64,000 nucleotides of DNA from CAWKGC01 sp963849005 (GCA_963849005.1 CAWKGC010000024.1:284513-348512), one strand, 5' to 3'; counted from the stretch's first letter, positions 1 to 8,867 are shown. Numbers and translations are program-made. Notes: generated from the letters alone by a model not told the origin.

Positions 1-1259
1 ACGCCGACACGCTCGAGACGCAACTGGAAATCGCCGCCGACGCGCTGCGCCTTCCGCCTTGGGACGCCACGGTCGACAAGCTCTCCGGCGGCGAGAAGCG
101 CCGCGTGGCGCTGTGCCGCCTGCTGCTCTCCAAGCCCGACATGCTGCTCCTCGACGAGCCGACCAACCACCTCGACGCGGAGAGCGTCGAATGGCTGGAG
201 CAGTTCCTCCTGCGCTATCCCGGCACGGTGGTCGCGGTCACCCATGACCGCTACTTTCTCGACAACGCGGCGCAGTGGATCCTCGAGCTCGACCGCGGGT
301 ACGGGCATCCCGTGGGAAGGCAACTACAGTTCCTGGCTGGAGCAGAAGGGCGACCGGCTGAAGAAGGAGAAGCAGCGAGAGTGCGCGGCAGAAGGCGCTG
401 AAGCGCGAGCTGGAGTGGGTGCGCAAGAACGCCAAGGGCCAGCAGGTGAAGAACAAGGCGCGATTGCAGCGCTTCAACGAGCTGTCCGAGTACGAGTACC
501 AGAAGAGGAACGAGACGCAGGAGATCTTCATCCCGGTGGCCGAGCGCCTCGGCAACGAGGTGATCGAGTTCGTCGACGTCTCCAAGGGCTACGGCGACCG
601 CCTGCTCATCGACAAGCTCTCGTTCAGGGTGCCGCCCGGCGCGATCGTCGGCATCATCGGCCCGAACGGCGCCGGCAAGTCGACCATCTTCCGCATGATC
701 ACAGGGCAGGAAAAGCCCGACAGCGGCGAAGTGAAGATCGGCCACACCGTGCAGCTCGCGTACGTCGACCAGTCGCGCGAATCGCTGCCCAACGACAAGA
801 ACGTCTGGGAGGCGATTTCCGGCGGCCAGGACATCCTCACCATCGGCAAGCTTCGAGATGCAGTCGCGCGCCTACCTCGGGCGCTTCAACTTCAAGGGGC
901 AGGACCAGCAGAAACTGGTCGGCAACCTTTCAGGCGGCGAGCGCGGAAGGCTGCACATGGCGGCGACGCTGCTGCAGGGCGGCAATGTGCTGCTGCTCGA
1001 CGAGCCGTCCAACGACCTCGACGTCGAAACGCTGCGCGCACTCGAGGACGCGCTGCAGGAGTTCGCCGGCAGCGTGATGGTGATCTCGCACGACCGCTGG
1101 TTCCTCGACCGCATCTGCACGCACATCCTCGCGGCCGAGGGCGAGTCGCAATGGCGCTTCTACCAGGGCAACTACCACGAGTACGAAGAAGACAAGCGCG
1201 AGCGCCTCGGCGAGGAGGCATCGCAACCGCACCGCATCCGCTTCAAGGCGCTCAAGTAG
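1..1259 (+). CDS. ettA: Energy-dependent translational throttle protein EttA (ABC-F ATPase), 5'-truncated and frameshifted
   Basis: EttA is a cytoplasmic ABC-F ATPase that binds the ribosomal E site and gates the first elongation steps according to ATP level. The gene enters from the left edge. The first ATPase cassette shows the signature LSGGEKRRVALCRL and Walker B LLLDEPTNHLD. The linker (around bases 310-540) carries the EttA-like WEGNYSSWLEQK stretch. The second cassette has Walker A GPNGAGKS, signature LSGGERGRLHM and Walker B LLLDEPSNDLD, and ends in FKALK-stop. The reading frame breaks three times: an extra G near 305, about two bases lost in a GC repeat near 380, and an extra C near 855. 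All the expected residues are present across the frames, so the gene is probably intact in the organism. Family identity is very clear from residue-level similarity to EttA rather than Uup or other ABC-F members. Confidence 0.93.
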
Positions 1260-1417
1260 CGCGGCTCCGCGGCATTTTGCAGGATATGCCGCACGCGGAA
1301 TGCGTAACTCCCGTGCGACTGCAGGGGTGGGCGCAGGGATGATGGCTACAGCGAGCAAGTCGGACGAAAGTCGCGATGCGCCGCAGGAAACCCGACCATC
1401 AACCCAAGGAGCCAGCC

Positions 1418-1594
1418 ATGAACAGCACCACCAGCAGACTTTTCATCGCCGCCGCTTTTCTTGCCGCCGCGGTCACGAGCGGTTGCGCGTCTTTCAGCAT
1501 CGAAGGCGACGACGTGTCGGCCACGACCGAGCAGGGCCAGGAGATCAACGTGGCGATGAAGCACGAGGAATCGGGACGAGGCGGTGGTGATTGA
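1418..1594 (+). CDS. Small lipoprotein of unknown function
   Basis: A 58-residue protein with a lipoprotein signal peptide: positively flanked hydrophobic stretch FIAAAFLAAAV followed by the lipobox TSGC at about residues 20-23. The mature part is short, polar and acidic and ends in a Gly-rich tail. The start is supported by an AAGGAG Shine-Dalgarno sequence about 8 bases upstream of the ATG. It stands alone between ettA and the FAH gene. I do not recognise the family; a membrane-anchored entericidin-like or envelope-stress peptide is possible but unproven. Confidence 0.6.
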   Translation: MNSTTSRLFIAAAFLAAAVTSGCASFSIEGDDVSATTEQGQEINVAMKHEESGRGGGD

Positions 1595-1651
1595 AGCCAC
1601 CCGGGGCGGGGCCTGACCGCCTCGCCCCAGCCGTCACCCCGCCCCTCCCGG

Positions 1652-2617
1652 GTGCCGGGTTTGGCCCATACTGTGAGGCATGAGATCCTCACCTATTCCC
1701 GCAAGCCGGACGGCCCCCCGCGCATCGGCGTGCGCGTCGGCCATCGCATCCTCGACATCGAAGCGGCTTCGCGCGTCAACGGCGAGCCGCTGCCGGCCAC
1801 GATGAAGGCGTTGCTTGCCGCCGGGCGCGGCGCGCTCTCGCGCGTGCAGGGCCTCGCGCGCAATGCGCAAGCGGACGCGGGCCCGTATGCGCAGGCGCTG
1901 CATGACGAAAGCCAGATCCGCTACCTGCCGCCCGTGCCGGACGCCGACAAGTTCCTGTGCGTCGGCAAGAACTATCGTGCGCACCTCGAGGAACTGAAGC
2001 GCACCAAGCTCATCAAGGAGATGCCCGAGGAGCCGACCGCCTTCGTGAAGCTGAACTCGTGCCTGGTCGGCCACAACGCCAAGGTGGCGCGTCCCGCCGG
2101 CATCGTGCACCTCGATTACGAGCCCGAGCTGGTGTTCGTGATCGGCCGGCGCGCGCTCGGCGTGAAGAAGGAAGACGCGCTGGACTACGCGGTCGGCGTG
2201 ACGCTGCTGAACGACCTCACCGACCGCGACACGCAAAAGCGCGAAGTCGCCTCGGGCTCGCGCTTCTGGACCGGCAAGAACATCCCCGGCTTCGGGCCGC
2301 TCGGACCGGAGATCGTCACGCTCGACGAGATCGGCGATCCCTACGACCTGTGGATCACCTGCTCGGTGAACGGCGAGGAACGCATGCGCGTGAACACCGC
2401 CGAGCAGATCTGGAAGCTGGGCGACATCATCGAGCACTTCTCGCGCCACATCCCGCTCGAGCCCGGCGACATGTTCTCCACCGGCGCGCCGGGCGGCGTC
2501 GCGGTGGGCAAGCCCAACGCGGCGGAGTTGTACCTCAAGCCCGGCGACGTCGTCGAATGCGCGATCGACGGCATCATCACGCTGCGCACCACCATCGTCG
2601 CGCCGGAGAAGGCGTGA
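1652..2617 (+). CDS. Fumarylacetoacetate hydrolase (FAH) family protein
   Basis: FAH-fold enzymes cleave C-C bonds or decarboxylate acyl-pyruvates and 2-oxo acids in aromatic and sugar-acid catabolism. The protein has an N-terminal cap (to about residue 95), then the catalytic FAH domain with FLCVGKNYRAHLEE, the metal-ligand segment LDYEPELVFVIG, GVTLLNDLTDRD, and the C-terminal motif FSTGAPGGVAVG. At 315-321 residues it is normal length. The start is uncertain: GTG at 1652 or GTG at 1673, the latter giving VRHEILTYSRK, with no strong ribosome site at either. Its stop overlaps the GTG start of the next Bug receptor by four bases, so the two are translationally coupled. This suggests that the receptor brings in the acid the hydrolase acts on. 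The exact substrate is not visible. Confidence 0.88.
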   Translation: MPGLAHTVRHEILTYSRKPDGPPRIGVRVGHRILDIEAASRVNGEPLPATMKALLAAGRGALSRVQGLARNAQADAGPYAQALHDESQIRYLPPVPDADKFLCVGKNYRAHLEELKRTKLIKEMPEEPTAFVKLNSCLVGHNAKVARPAGIVHLDYEPELVFVIGRRALGVKKEDALDYAVGVTLLNDLTDRDTQKREVASGSRFWTGKNIPGFGPLGPEIVTLDEIGDPYDLWITCSVNGEERMRVNTAEQIWKLGDIIEHFSRHIPLEPGDMFSTGAPGGVAVGKPNAAELYLKPGDVVECAIDGIITLRTTIVAPEKA

Positions 2618-3558
2618 GCTTTCGCAGGGTCGTGCTTGCCCTTGCCGCGTTGTCATGCGCAATCGCGAGCCCTGCCGCATGGCCGCAGGCTTTTCCGTCC
2701 AGGCCGGTGAAGATCATCGTGCCGTTCCCGCCCGGCGGCGGAGCGGACGCGCTCGCGCGGATCATGGGCCCGTACCTGGCGAAGGCCTGGGGCCAGCCGG
2801 TGTTGATCGAGAACAAGCCGGGCGCAAGCGGCCACATCGGCGCCGAGGCCGTGGCGACATCGCCCGCCGACGGCTACACGATCCTGATGAGCTCCACCGC
2901 ATCGCTTTCGGAAAAGAATGTGCACCAGTTCGCGCCGGTCACGCTGGTCTCGGCCTCGCCGTACGTGATCACGGTCAATCCCAAGGTCGCCGCGGGCAAC
3001 GTGCGCGAGTTGATCGAGCTGGCGAAGAAGAGCCCGGGCAAGCTTGCTTTCGGCTCCTCGGGAACGGGCGCCGCGTCGCACCTTGCGGGCGAGCTGTTCA
3101 AGTCGATGGCGGACATCGACATGCTGCACGTTCCCTACAAGGGCACGGGGCAGGCGCTCACCGACCTGCTCGCCGGGCAGATCGACGTGATGTTCGCGCC
3201 CGCGCAGACGGTGATGCCGCAGGTGCAGGCGGGCAGGCTGAAGGCGCTCGCCGTCACCAGCGCGAATCGCGCGTCCACGCTGCCGGACCTGCCGACCGCC
3301 GCGGAGTCGGGGCTGCCGGGCTACGAGGCGATCGGCTGGTTCGGGTTGCTGGCGCCTGTTGCCACGCCGAAGGCCGTCGTCGCGAAGCTGGGCGTCGATG
3401 CCAATGCGGCGCTGCGCGAACCCGAGGTGCGGCAGAAGATGCTGCTGCTCGGGGCGGAACCCTCGGGCGACACGCCGGAACAGTTCGCTGCGTTCATCAG
3501 GACCGACATGGCGAAGTGGTCGAAGCTGATGAAGGAACGCGGCATCACGCCGGAGTAG
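2614..3558 (+). CDS. Bug/TctC-family tripartite tricarboxylate receptor
   Basis: A periplasmic substrate-binding protein of the Bug family, which is greatly expanded in Burkholderiales and binds carboxylates for tripartite TctABC import or for sensing. It starts at GTG 2614 with a GTGA overlap to the FAH stop, has a signal peptide ending around PAAWPQA, and shows the family pattern SRPVKIIVPFPPGGGADALAR, IENKPGASG, SPADGYTILM, VPYKGTGQALTDLLAGQID and RLKALAVTS. Length 314 residues is typical. No membrane subunits lie beside it; the tctBA pair in this window belongs to another receptor about 9 kb away. Substrate is unknown; coupling to an FAH hydrolase hints at an aromatic- or sugar-acid-derived carboxylate. 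Confidence 0.93.
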   Translation: MSFRRVVLALAALSCAIASPAAWPQAFPSRPVKIIVPFPPGGGADALARIMGPYLAKAWGQPVLIENKPGASGHIGAEAVATSPADGYTILMSSTASLSEKNVHQFAPVTLVSASPYVITVNPKVAAGNVRELIELAKKSPGKLAFGSSGTGAASHLAGELFKSMADIDMLHVPYKGTGQALTDLLAGQIDVMFAPAQTVMPQVQAGRLKALAVTSANRASTLPDLPTAAESGLPGYEAIGWFGLLAPVATPKAVVAKLGVDANAALREPEVRQKMLLLGAEPSGDTPEQFAAFIRTDMAKWSKLMKERGITPE

Positions 3559-3623
3559 CGCGCCGGCCGCCAGGCTGCCATGCGACTCAAGTACAATGCG
3601 ACGCTTTGCCCGAAGCGCCGCCC

Positions 3624-4016
3624 ATGCCCAGCAAGAAACCCTTTCCCGTCCCGGTCCGCGTCTCGTACTCCTGCGAGAAATGCCCGGCGTATTGCTGCAC
3701 CTACGACACGATACCGGTCACGCGCCGCGACATGGAAAGGCTCGCGCGCCACTTCGGGCTCGACTATGAGAGGGCCGAGGCGCGCTTCACCAAGCCCACG
3801 GGCGAGGGCGACGAGCGCACCATGCGCCATCGCAAGGACAAGGTGTTCAAGGTGGCCTGCATGCACCTCGACCAGGAGACGCGCCGCTGCGGCGTCTACG
3901 AGGCGCGGCCCGCGATCTGCCGCAATTTCCCCGGCGGCTCGCGCTGCGGCTACTACGACTTCCTCAAGTTCGAGCGCCACCACCAGGACGACCCCGACTA
4001 CATCGCGTTCACCTGA
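3624..4016 (+). CDS. YkgJ-family Cys-cluster (putative metal-binding) protein
   Basis: A 130-residue cytoplasmic protein of the YkgJ/CxxCxxCC family, annotated in databases as putative zinc- or iron-chelating. Visible ligands are SCEKCPAYCC near residues 14-23, CMHLDQETRRCGVYEARPAIC in the middle (a CxnC...RPxxCRxFP motif) and a final Cys in GSRCGYYDF. The ATG at 3624 was chosen because it gives the family-typical short N-terminus; the reading frame remains open far upstream only as GC-rich shadow. It follows the Bug receptor by 65 bases and is convergent with the MBL gene. The metal and the biological role are unknown. Confidence 0.85.
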   Translation: MPSKKPFPVPVRVSYSCEKCPAYCCTYDTIPVTRRDMERLARHFGLDYERAEARFTKPTGEGDERTMRHRKDKVFKVACMHLDQETRRCGVYEARPAICRNFPGGSRCGYYDFLKFERHHQDDPDYIAFT

Positions 4017-4034
4017 ACGCCGGCGGGGATCCTA

Positions 4035-4919
4035 TCAGGGCAGCGCGATCACGGCCCCCAGGCCGGCGACATCGAAGCGGTCCTTGTAGCGGTCCATGAA
4101 CACGACGAAGCCGGGCTCGCTGGTGCAATGCCCCGGCGCCACTCGCGCGACCTTGAGCGTGTCGTGCAGGATGCCGGCCACGCGCTGGATTTCCGGCATC
4201 GGCGTGAGCACGAGGTGGAATCCCCCGGTGACGGTGTAGATGTTCGGGTCGATCTTCGCCGCGCCCTCGAGGATCTTCTCCACGCCCGGGTGCGAGCAGC
4301 CGACCACCACCGCGAGCCCCTTGGGCGTCCTGATCGCGAGCGAGAGCTCGTTCATCTCCATCGTGCCGGGCTTCTCGCTCTTCGTCGTGAGCAGGAAGAA
4401 GCCGGGAAAGATCTCGGTGGTTTGCCGGACGATCTGGAAGTTCGCCTTTTCCCACGGCGTGCCGGTGTTGAGCGACGGCGATTCTCCGCCGAAATAGCGC
4501 TGGTTCGGCGGCAGGCCCTCGCTTCTCTGCAAGAAGTTCGCAGGAAGCGGCGACTTGAAGAACGCTCCTTCCTGCGGCGCAAATATCTTCACGTCCGGGT
4601 TGACCTCCAGCAGGTAATTGAGCCCGCTGGTGTGGTCGCCGTGGCGGTGCGAGATCACCACCGCGTCGAGCTTCGTGAGGTCGACCCCGAGCGTCTTGAC
4701 GTTGTGCTCGAAGATCTTCGCGTTGTTGCCGGTGTCGAAGAGGATGCGCTTGCCGCCGTATTCGACCAGCGCGCCGAAGCCCCAGTCCTGCTTCAGCGCC
4801 GACTTCGCGCCGAAGGCGTCGTAAAGGATCGTGATGCGCGCCGGCTGCTGGGCCGCCGCCGGCAGGAGGATCGCGACAAAGGCGGCGAGCAGGAGGCGGC
4901 GGAGCATTGCGATGGCCAT
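4035..4919 (-). CDS. Secreted MBL-fold metallo-hydrolase (7,8-dihydropterin-6-methyl-4-(beta-D-ribofuranosyl)-aminobenzene-5'-phosphate synthase-like)
   Basis: A metallo-beta-lactamase-fold hydrolase with an N-terminal signal peptide (LLLAAFVAILLPAAAQQ). The metal site motif SHRHGDHTSG is clear at about residue 90, followed by VVGCSHPG and TGGFHLV, which supply further His ligands, and APGHCTSEPG near the end. The pattern YDAFG...LFDTGNN and the GCSHPGVEKIL block match the COG1237 subgroup of archaeal and bacterial pterin/MBL proteins. The start at 4919 has GGGAG seven bases upstream. It is convergent with the YkgJ gene and divergent from solA. The substrate cannot be deduced; the export signal argues against a cytoplasmic pterin role. 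Confidence 0.85.
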   Translation of the reverse strand: MAIAMLRRLLLAAFVAILLPAAAQQPARITILYDAFGAKSALKQDWGFGALVEYGGKRILFDTGNNAKIFEHNVKTLGVDLTKLDAVVISHRHGDHTSGLNYLLEVNPDVKIFAPQEGAFFKSPLPANFLQRSEGLPPNQRYFGGESPSLNTGTPWEKANFQIVRQTTEIFPGFFLLTTKSEKPGTMEMNELSLAIRTPKGLAVVVGCSHPGVEKILEGAAKIDPNIYTVTGGFHLVLTPMPEIQRVAGILHDTLKVARVAPGHCTSEPGFVVFMDRYKDRFDVAGLGAVIALP

Positions 4920-4993
4920 CGTGGGTCTCCCTCGAAAATGAACGGGAAGTGTAGCTCCCTGAAGTACAATTTGCAGCATCCCCGGCGCCCCGA

Positions 4994-6238
4994 ATGGAAA
5001 AACCTCTCGACGCGATCGTTCTCGGCCTCGGCGCAATGGGCAGCGCGGCGCTCTACCAATTGGCGAAGCGGGGCGGCAAGGTGCTGGGCATCGACCGGTA
5101 CTCGCCGCCGCATGCGCTCGGCTCCTCGCATGGCGACACGCGCATCACCCGCCAGGCGATCGGCGAGGGCGAGCAGTACACGCCGCTGGTGCTGCGCTCC
5201 AACGAGATCTGGCGCGAGATCGAGGGGCGCACCGCCGCCGCGCTGCTCACGGTCACGGGCGGCCTGGTGATCTCGAGCGCCGCGCCGCGCGCGCTGTGCC
5301 ACGTGCCGGGCTTCTTCGACAACACCGTCGCCGCGGCGAGGAAATTCGGCATCGAGCACGAGCTGCTCGACGCCGCGCAGGTACGCGCGCGCTTCCCGCA
5401 GTTCGCGGTGCGCGACAACGAGTTCGCCTATTTCGAGCCCGGGGCGGGATTCCTGCGGCCGGAGACCTGCTTGGCCGCGCAATTGTCGCTCGCGGAAGTG
5501 CATGGTGCGGCGATCCGCCGCGAGGAGCAGGTGCTGCGGTTCTCCGAAACCGGCAGCGGCGTGAAGGTCGAGACAGACCGCGGGACCTACAGAGCGAATC
5601 GCCTGGTGGTCACCGCGGGGCCGTGGATCGCCGGGGTGCTCGACCACGCCTGCGCGGCGCCGTTCAGCGTCACGCGGCAGGTGCTGCACTGGTTCCAGGT
5701 GAAGGCCCCGATCGAGCGCTACGAGCCGGGGAGTTTCCCGGTGTTCATCTGGGAATTGCAGGCGAGCCGCCAGGGCATCTACGGCTTCCCCGCGATCGAC
5801 GGTGCGGGTGGAGGCGTGAAGGTCGCGAGTGAGCAGAACGAGAAACGCACCACGCCCGACGCCGTGGTGCGCGAAGTTGCCGAGTTGGAGTCGAGGGTGA
5901 TGTACGACACCCTCGTCGCCGGCAATCTCCCGGACCTGTCCCCGGAGTGCGTGCGCAGCGTTGCGTGCCTTTACACGACGACGCCCGACGGGCATTTCGT
6001 CATCGACCGGCATCCCGAGATGCCCTCGGTGATCATCGCTTCGCCCTGCTCGGGACATGGCTTCAAGCATTCCGCGGCGATCGGCGAAGCGCTGGCCGAG
6101 CTGGCGTTGCAAGGCAGGAGCACGCTGACCTTGGCGCCTTCGCATTCAGCCGCCTCGCGCCCAGGCCAAGAAAACCGGGAACAGACCACGGTTGAGCTAA
6201 GCTCAACCGTGGTCTGTCCCCGGTTTTACCGGTTTTAG
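4994..6238 (+). CDS. solA: N-methyl-L-tryptophan/sarcosine oxidase-like FAD enzyme (DAO family)
   Basis: Members of the monomeric sarcosine oxidase/SolA family oxidise N-methyl amino acids with covalent FAD, giving formaldehyde and H2O2. The Rossmann dinucleotide motif is AIVLGLGAMGSAALYQLAKR; GSSHGDTRITR follows as expected; the C-terminal CLYTTTPDGHFVIDRHP and SGHGFKHSAAIGEALAEL contain the family's conserved Cys for flavin attachment (in RSVACLYT) and the substrate-site region. The expected terminal FAFSRLAPRPRK is found in another frame, so a one-base indel lies near 6127. Because of it the frame as read runs into a 57-bp palindromic repeat and stops at 6238; in the corrected frame it would stop at 6195, still inside the repeat. 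The 3' end overlaps ccmI convergently. The symbol is a family-level assignment. Confidence 0.85.
   Translation: MEKPLDAIVLGLGAMGSAALYQLAKRGGKVLGIDRYSPPHALGSSHGDTRITRQAIGEGEQYTPLVLRSNEIWREIEGRTAAALLTVTGGLVISSAAPRALCHVPGFFDNTVAAARKFGIEHELLDAAQVRARFPQFAVRDNEFAYFEPGAGFLRPETCLAAQLSLAEVHGAAIRREEQVLRFSETGSGVKVETDRGTYRANRLVVTAGPWIAGVLDHACAAPFSVTRQVLHWFQVKAPIERYEPGSFPVFIWELQASRQGIYGFPAIDGAGGGVKVASEQNEKRTTPDAVVREVAELESRVMYDTLVAGNLPDLSPECVRSVACLYTTTPDGHFVIDRHPEMPSVIIASPCSGHGFKHSAAIGEALAELALQGRSTLTLAPSHSAASRPGQENREQTTVELSSTVVCPRFYRF
6171..6227. repeat. REP-like palindrome, 28-bp arms
   Basis: Two 28-base arms (6171-6198 and 6200-6227) are inverted copies with one mismatch around a single central base at 6199. 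Each arm carries a core of the form ACAGACCACGGTTGAG and an outer AAAACCGGG. Such extragenic palindromes with a 'GTGGTCTG' core are common near RAYT (IS200-like) transposases in proteobacteria. Here it sits at the convergent junction of solA and ccmI and forms the actual 3' end of the solA reading frame. It could act as a bidirectional terminator or mRNA-stabilising hairpin. No RAYT gene is present in the window. Confidence 0.85.
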
Positions 6239-7078
6239 CGGGAGCTCAACAGGGCGCGGCCGGGTTGCCGCCCGGCCAGCTTTTCCGCGCGCGCGATGGC
6301 GGCCAACAGTTCGCGATGCGAGATTTCGTTCGCGGGCAGCGTGGCCAGCAACTGCCTCCAGTGCAGCGCCGCGGCGGCGTAGTCCGCCCGCTCGTAGGCG
6401 AAGGCTGCCGGCCATCTCCATCGCGCACGGATGCAGCGGCGTGAACGACCGGGCGCGCGCGATGAGCTCGGCGGGCTTGCCCGAAGCCGCCCGCCCTGCG
6501 CCATGCCTGCCGCGTCGGCGTATTCGCACCAGACCGCCGGGTCGCTGGCCACCTTGTGCGATACCGTCACCGCGCGCTCGAAGGCCGCCGCCGATTCCAG
6601 GTAACATCGTTCTCGAACTCGCGCCGGCCGAGCAGCATCCAGCCCCGTCCATCCCTCGGCTTGTCCGCGAGGTGCTGCCCGAGGTCCCCGTTCATCACGC
6701 CGGGTTCGCCGACTGCCGCGTACAGCCCGAAGGCGAGCGCGGGCAACGCGATTGCGACCAGCGCCGCGACCATCGGCGCGCGTTCGGAGCGCTCCGCGAC
6801 AGCGGTCGCTTCGGATTCGCCCACGCCGTCGCCTGCCGCGCGGTCCAGCAGTTCCCGCCGCGCCTCCTCGAATTGGTCGGCCGGCAGCAGGCCGCGCTCG
6901 AAGTCCCGGTCGAGGTCCGCCAGCGCCTGGCGCCACAACGCCAGGTTCATGTCGCGCCGCGACCGGCCCGTCGCCATGCGGCGGCGCACGAGGAGGCCGG
7001 GCAGCACGAACGCCAGCGCGCCGGGCGTCATCAGGACGGCGATCGACCAGAACGCGAGCGGTCCGACGGCAAGGCGCG
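6235..7078 (-). CDS. ccmI: Cytochrome c biogenesis protein CcmI (CcmH C-terminal/TPR-like), frameshifted
   Basis: CcmI is the apocytochrome chaperone of the system I haem-attachment machinery. The frames together show an N-terminal transmembrane segment (FWSIAVLMTPGALAFVLPGLLVRRR), the CcmI hallmark LALWRQALADLDRDFERGLL...EARRELLDRA, a second membrane segment (VALVAIALPALAFGLYAAVG) and then TPR-like helices (YLESAAAFERAVTV, AAALHWRQLLATLP) ending at a TAA at 6235-6237. The reading frame is broken at least three times (near 6610, 6500 and 6420). No good start codon is visible, so the 5' limit is approximate. It directly follows the octaheme nitrite reductase gene on the same strand, so it is probably a dedicated maturation helper for that multihaem protein. 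Confidence 0.72.
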
Positions 7079-7079
7079 C

Positions 7080-8785
7080 CTACTTCGCCGTGCTGCGGGA
7101 GCCGGAGCCGGGGCTGGGGCGGCAACCGCCGCGGTCTTGCCTTCGCCGCGCTTCTTCGCCATCGCGTCGTCGAGCATCTTGATGCCCTCCTGCGAGATCG
7201 CCATGCCCTTGTTGATCGAGTCGTCCGCGCTTCGGGTTGTGGAAGTACGCGCCGTTCGAGGCGTCCAGAACTCCCAGTGCACGTGCGCCTCGTAGTGCTT
7301 GTCGCGCACTGCGCGAGCGGGCCTCGTCCACGCCGAGGTTCTTCGCCTCCTCGAACTTGTCGACCATGCGCGTGAGCCAGTACTCGGCCTTGCGCAGCTT
7401 GCCCTTGAAGCGGCTCTTGAGCGAATCGATCGTGTAGATCGCCTGCTTCTCCGTCCAGCCCTGGTGGCAGCCCAGGCAGGTCTCCTTCACGTAGTTCCTC
7501 GGGCTGGTCTGCCAGTGCGAGGTGAAGATCTTGCCGGTCTTGGCGTCCTTCATCTTCGGCATGTGGCAGGTGTGGCATCGATGCCCGCCTTGTCGTGCAC
7601 GGAGCCGTAATAGGTCTCCGACGTCCGGGTGCTGCGCCTTCCACAGCAGCGCGCCGGTGATGCCGTGCTTGAAGTCGCGGAACTTGAGGTCGTGTAGTGC
7701 TTGCCGATCTCGTTACGTCCTTGAACGGGAAGTGGTTGGTGCGCGGGTCGTCCATGCCGATCGGCTTGCCGGTCATCGGATCGGTGCCCGGGTTGCAGTT
7801 GTACTCGACGTGGCACTGGCCGCATTGCAGCTTGGTGTCGTACTTGTCGAGGATGGCGATCTTGCGCGTGTGGCCGCGCACGCCGAGTTCCTTCACGTCG
7901 ATCTTCGCGCCGCTCGTCGTCCGCGTGCCAGAGCGTGTCCTTCTCGGGGCGGGTGAGCGCCTGGATCAGGCCGTCACGGATGATGCGCGGCTGGGCGCAG
8001 TGGGGGTCGTGGCAGAAGATGCAGTTGAGCGAGTGGTTCACGTCCTTCACGAACTCGTTCACCTTCGACGTGCGGCTCCATTTCGCGTCGGCGCGGGGTC
8101 GCCCAGGTAGGCCCAGTCGAGGATGTGGTCCGGGGTCTTGCACGACATGCACACCGGGTTCGCCGCGGCCGCCGTGCCCGGCTTGAAGGCTTGTGCGGCT
8201 TCGCCGGGATACTTGTCGTAGATCACGTCCCAGAGCATGAAATTGCCGCCGGCTGCGCGAGGGCCCGCCAGCCCTGCTTGTTCTCGAAGCGGCCGCCGAA
8301 CGCGCGGTCGACCACCAGCTGGTCGTAGAGCGCGAAGGCGTGGAGCGCGGGACGTTGTGTTCCTTGGTGAAGCCGTGCGGCGTCATCAGCTTGTCCCAGG
8401 CCGGGTTGGGCGACGGGCCGCCGGCCTGCGATTTCTCGTTGCGGGCGGTCTTGTTGTAGTTCACCTTGTACATCGTTTCGTACTGGTTCTTGTGGCAGGC
8501 GCCGCAGGCCTCCGAGCCTGTCCGGGTGACCGGCCGCATCTGCGGGCTCTTGAGGTGCTCGGCGATGCCGTCGTGGCAGGCGCCGCAGCCGACCGACTTG
8601 TGCTTGCCCGGGTCGTGCATCTTGCCGATGCCGCCGTGGCAGCCGGCGCACTCCTTGCCGCCATAGGCCGTTTTCGCGGCGGGCTCCCTGGCCGGAGCGG
8701 CCGCCACCGCATCGTTCAGCACGAGCGCGGAAAGGACGAACACGAGCGATGCGGCGAGCACGGTGCGGCACAATTCGAGACGCAT
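7080..8785 (-). CDS. Octaheme cytochrome c nitrite reductase (NrfA-related), frameshifted
   Basis: A periplasmic multihaem enzyme with a signal peptide (LAASLVFVLSALVLNDAVAA) and eight haem-binding motifs, in order: CAGCH (near 8645), CGACH (8580), CGACH (8499), CMSCK (8144), CIFCH (8016), CGQCH (7817), CHTCH (7570) and CLGCH (7471). The CxxCK motif as haem 4 is the catalytic Lys-ligated haem of NrfA and of octaheme nitrite reductases such as Thioalkalivibrio TvNiR; three extra CxxCH motifs before it fit the octaheme group rather than pentahaem NrfA. The expected reaction is six-electron reduction of nitrite (or hydroxylamine) to ammonium. About 568 codons is the right size. At least six indels (for example near 8350, 8240, 8100, 7920, 7700, 7570, 7200) break the frame. 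A Pro/Ala-rich tail precedes the stop. ccmI follows on the same strand and a Crp/Fnr-type box lies upstream. Confidence 0.85.
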
Positions 8786-8828
8786 GAAATCCCCCTTTGG
8801 CGCGTCTGAAGGCGCGCATCCGTTCGAA

Positions 8829-8867
8829 ATTATCAGCCGCGCACCGCCATGGGTTGACTCAGGTCAA
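8829..8867 (-). promoter_or_regulatory. Dnr/Fnr-type box and -10 element of the octaheme nitrite reductase promoter
   Basis: TTGAC-TCAG-GTCAA at 8854-8867 is a perfect palindrome of the Crp/Fnr superfamily pattern TTGAC-N4-GTCAA, the form favoured by NO-responsive Dnr/NnrR-type regulators (Fnr itself prefers TTGAT-N4-ATCAA). On the minus strand a GATAAT -10-like hexamer lies at 8834-8829. A start site about seven bases further would place the box centre near -39 to -41.5, the class II activator position. The nitrite reductase ATG is about 75 bases from the box centre. Seen directly: the sites and spacing. Inferred: the regulator. Confidence 0.65.

Noticed and set aside
1601..1626. GC-rich hairpin after the small lipoprotein gene
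   Set aside because: Imperfect stem with no T tract; not convincing as a terminator.
2655..3620. Long upstream extension of the YkgJ reading frame
   Set aside because: It overlaps the Bug receptor in another frame and has no family resemblance before the ATG at 3624.
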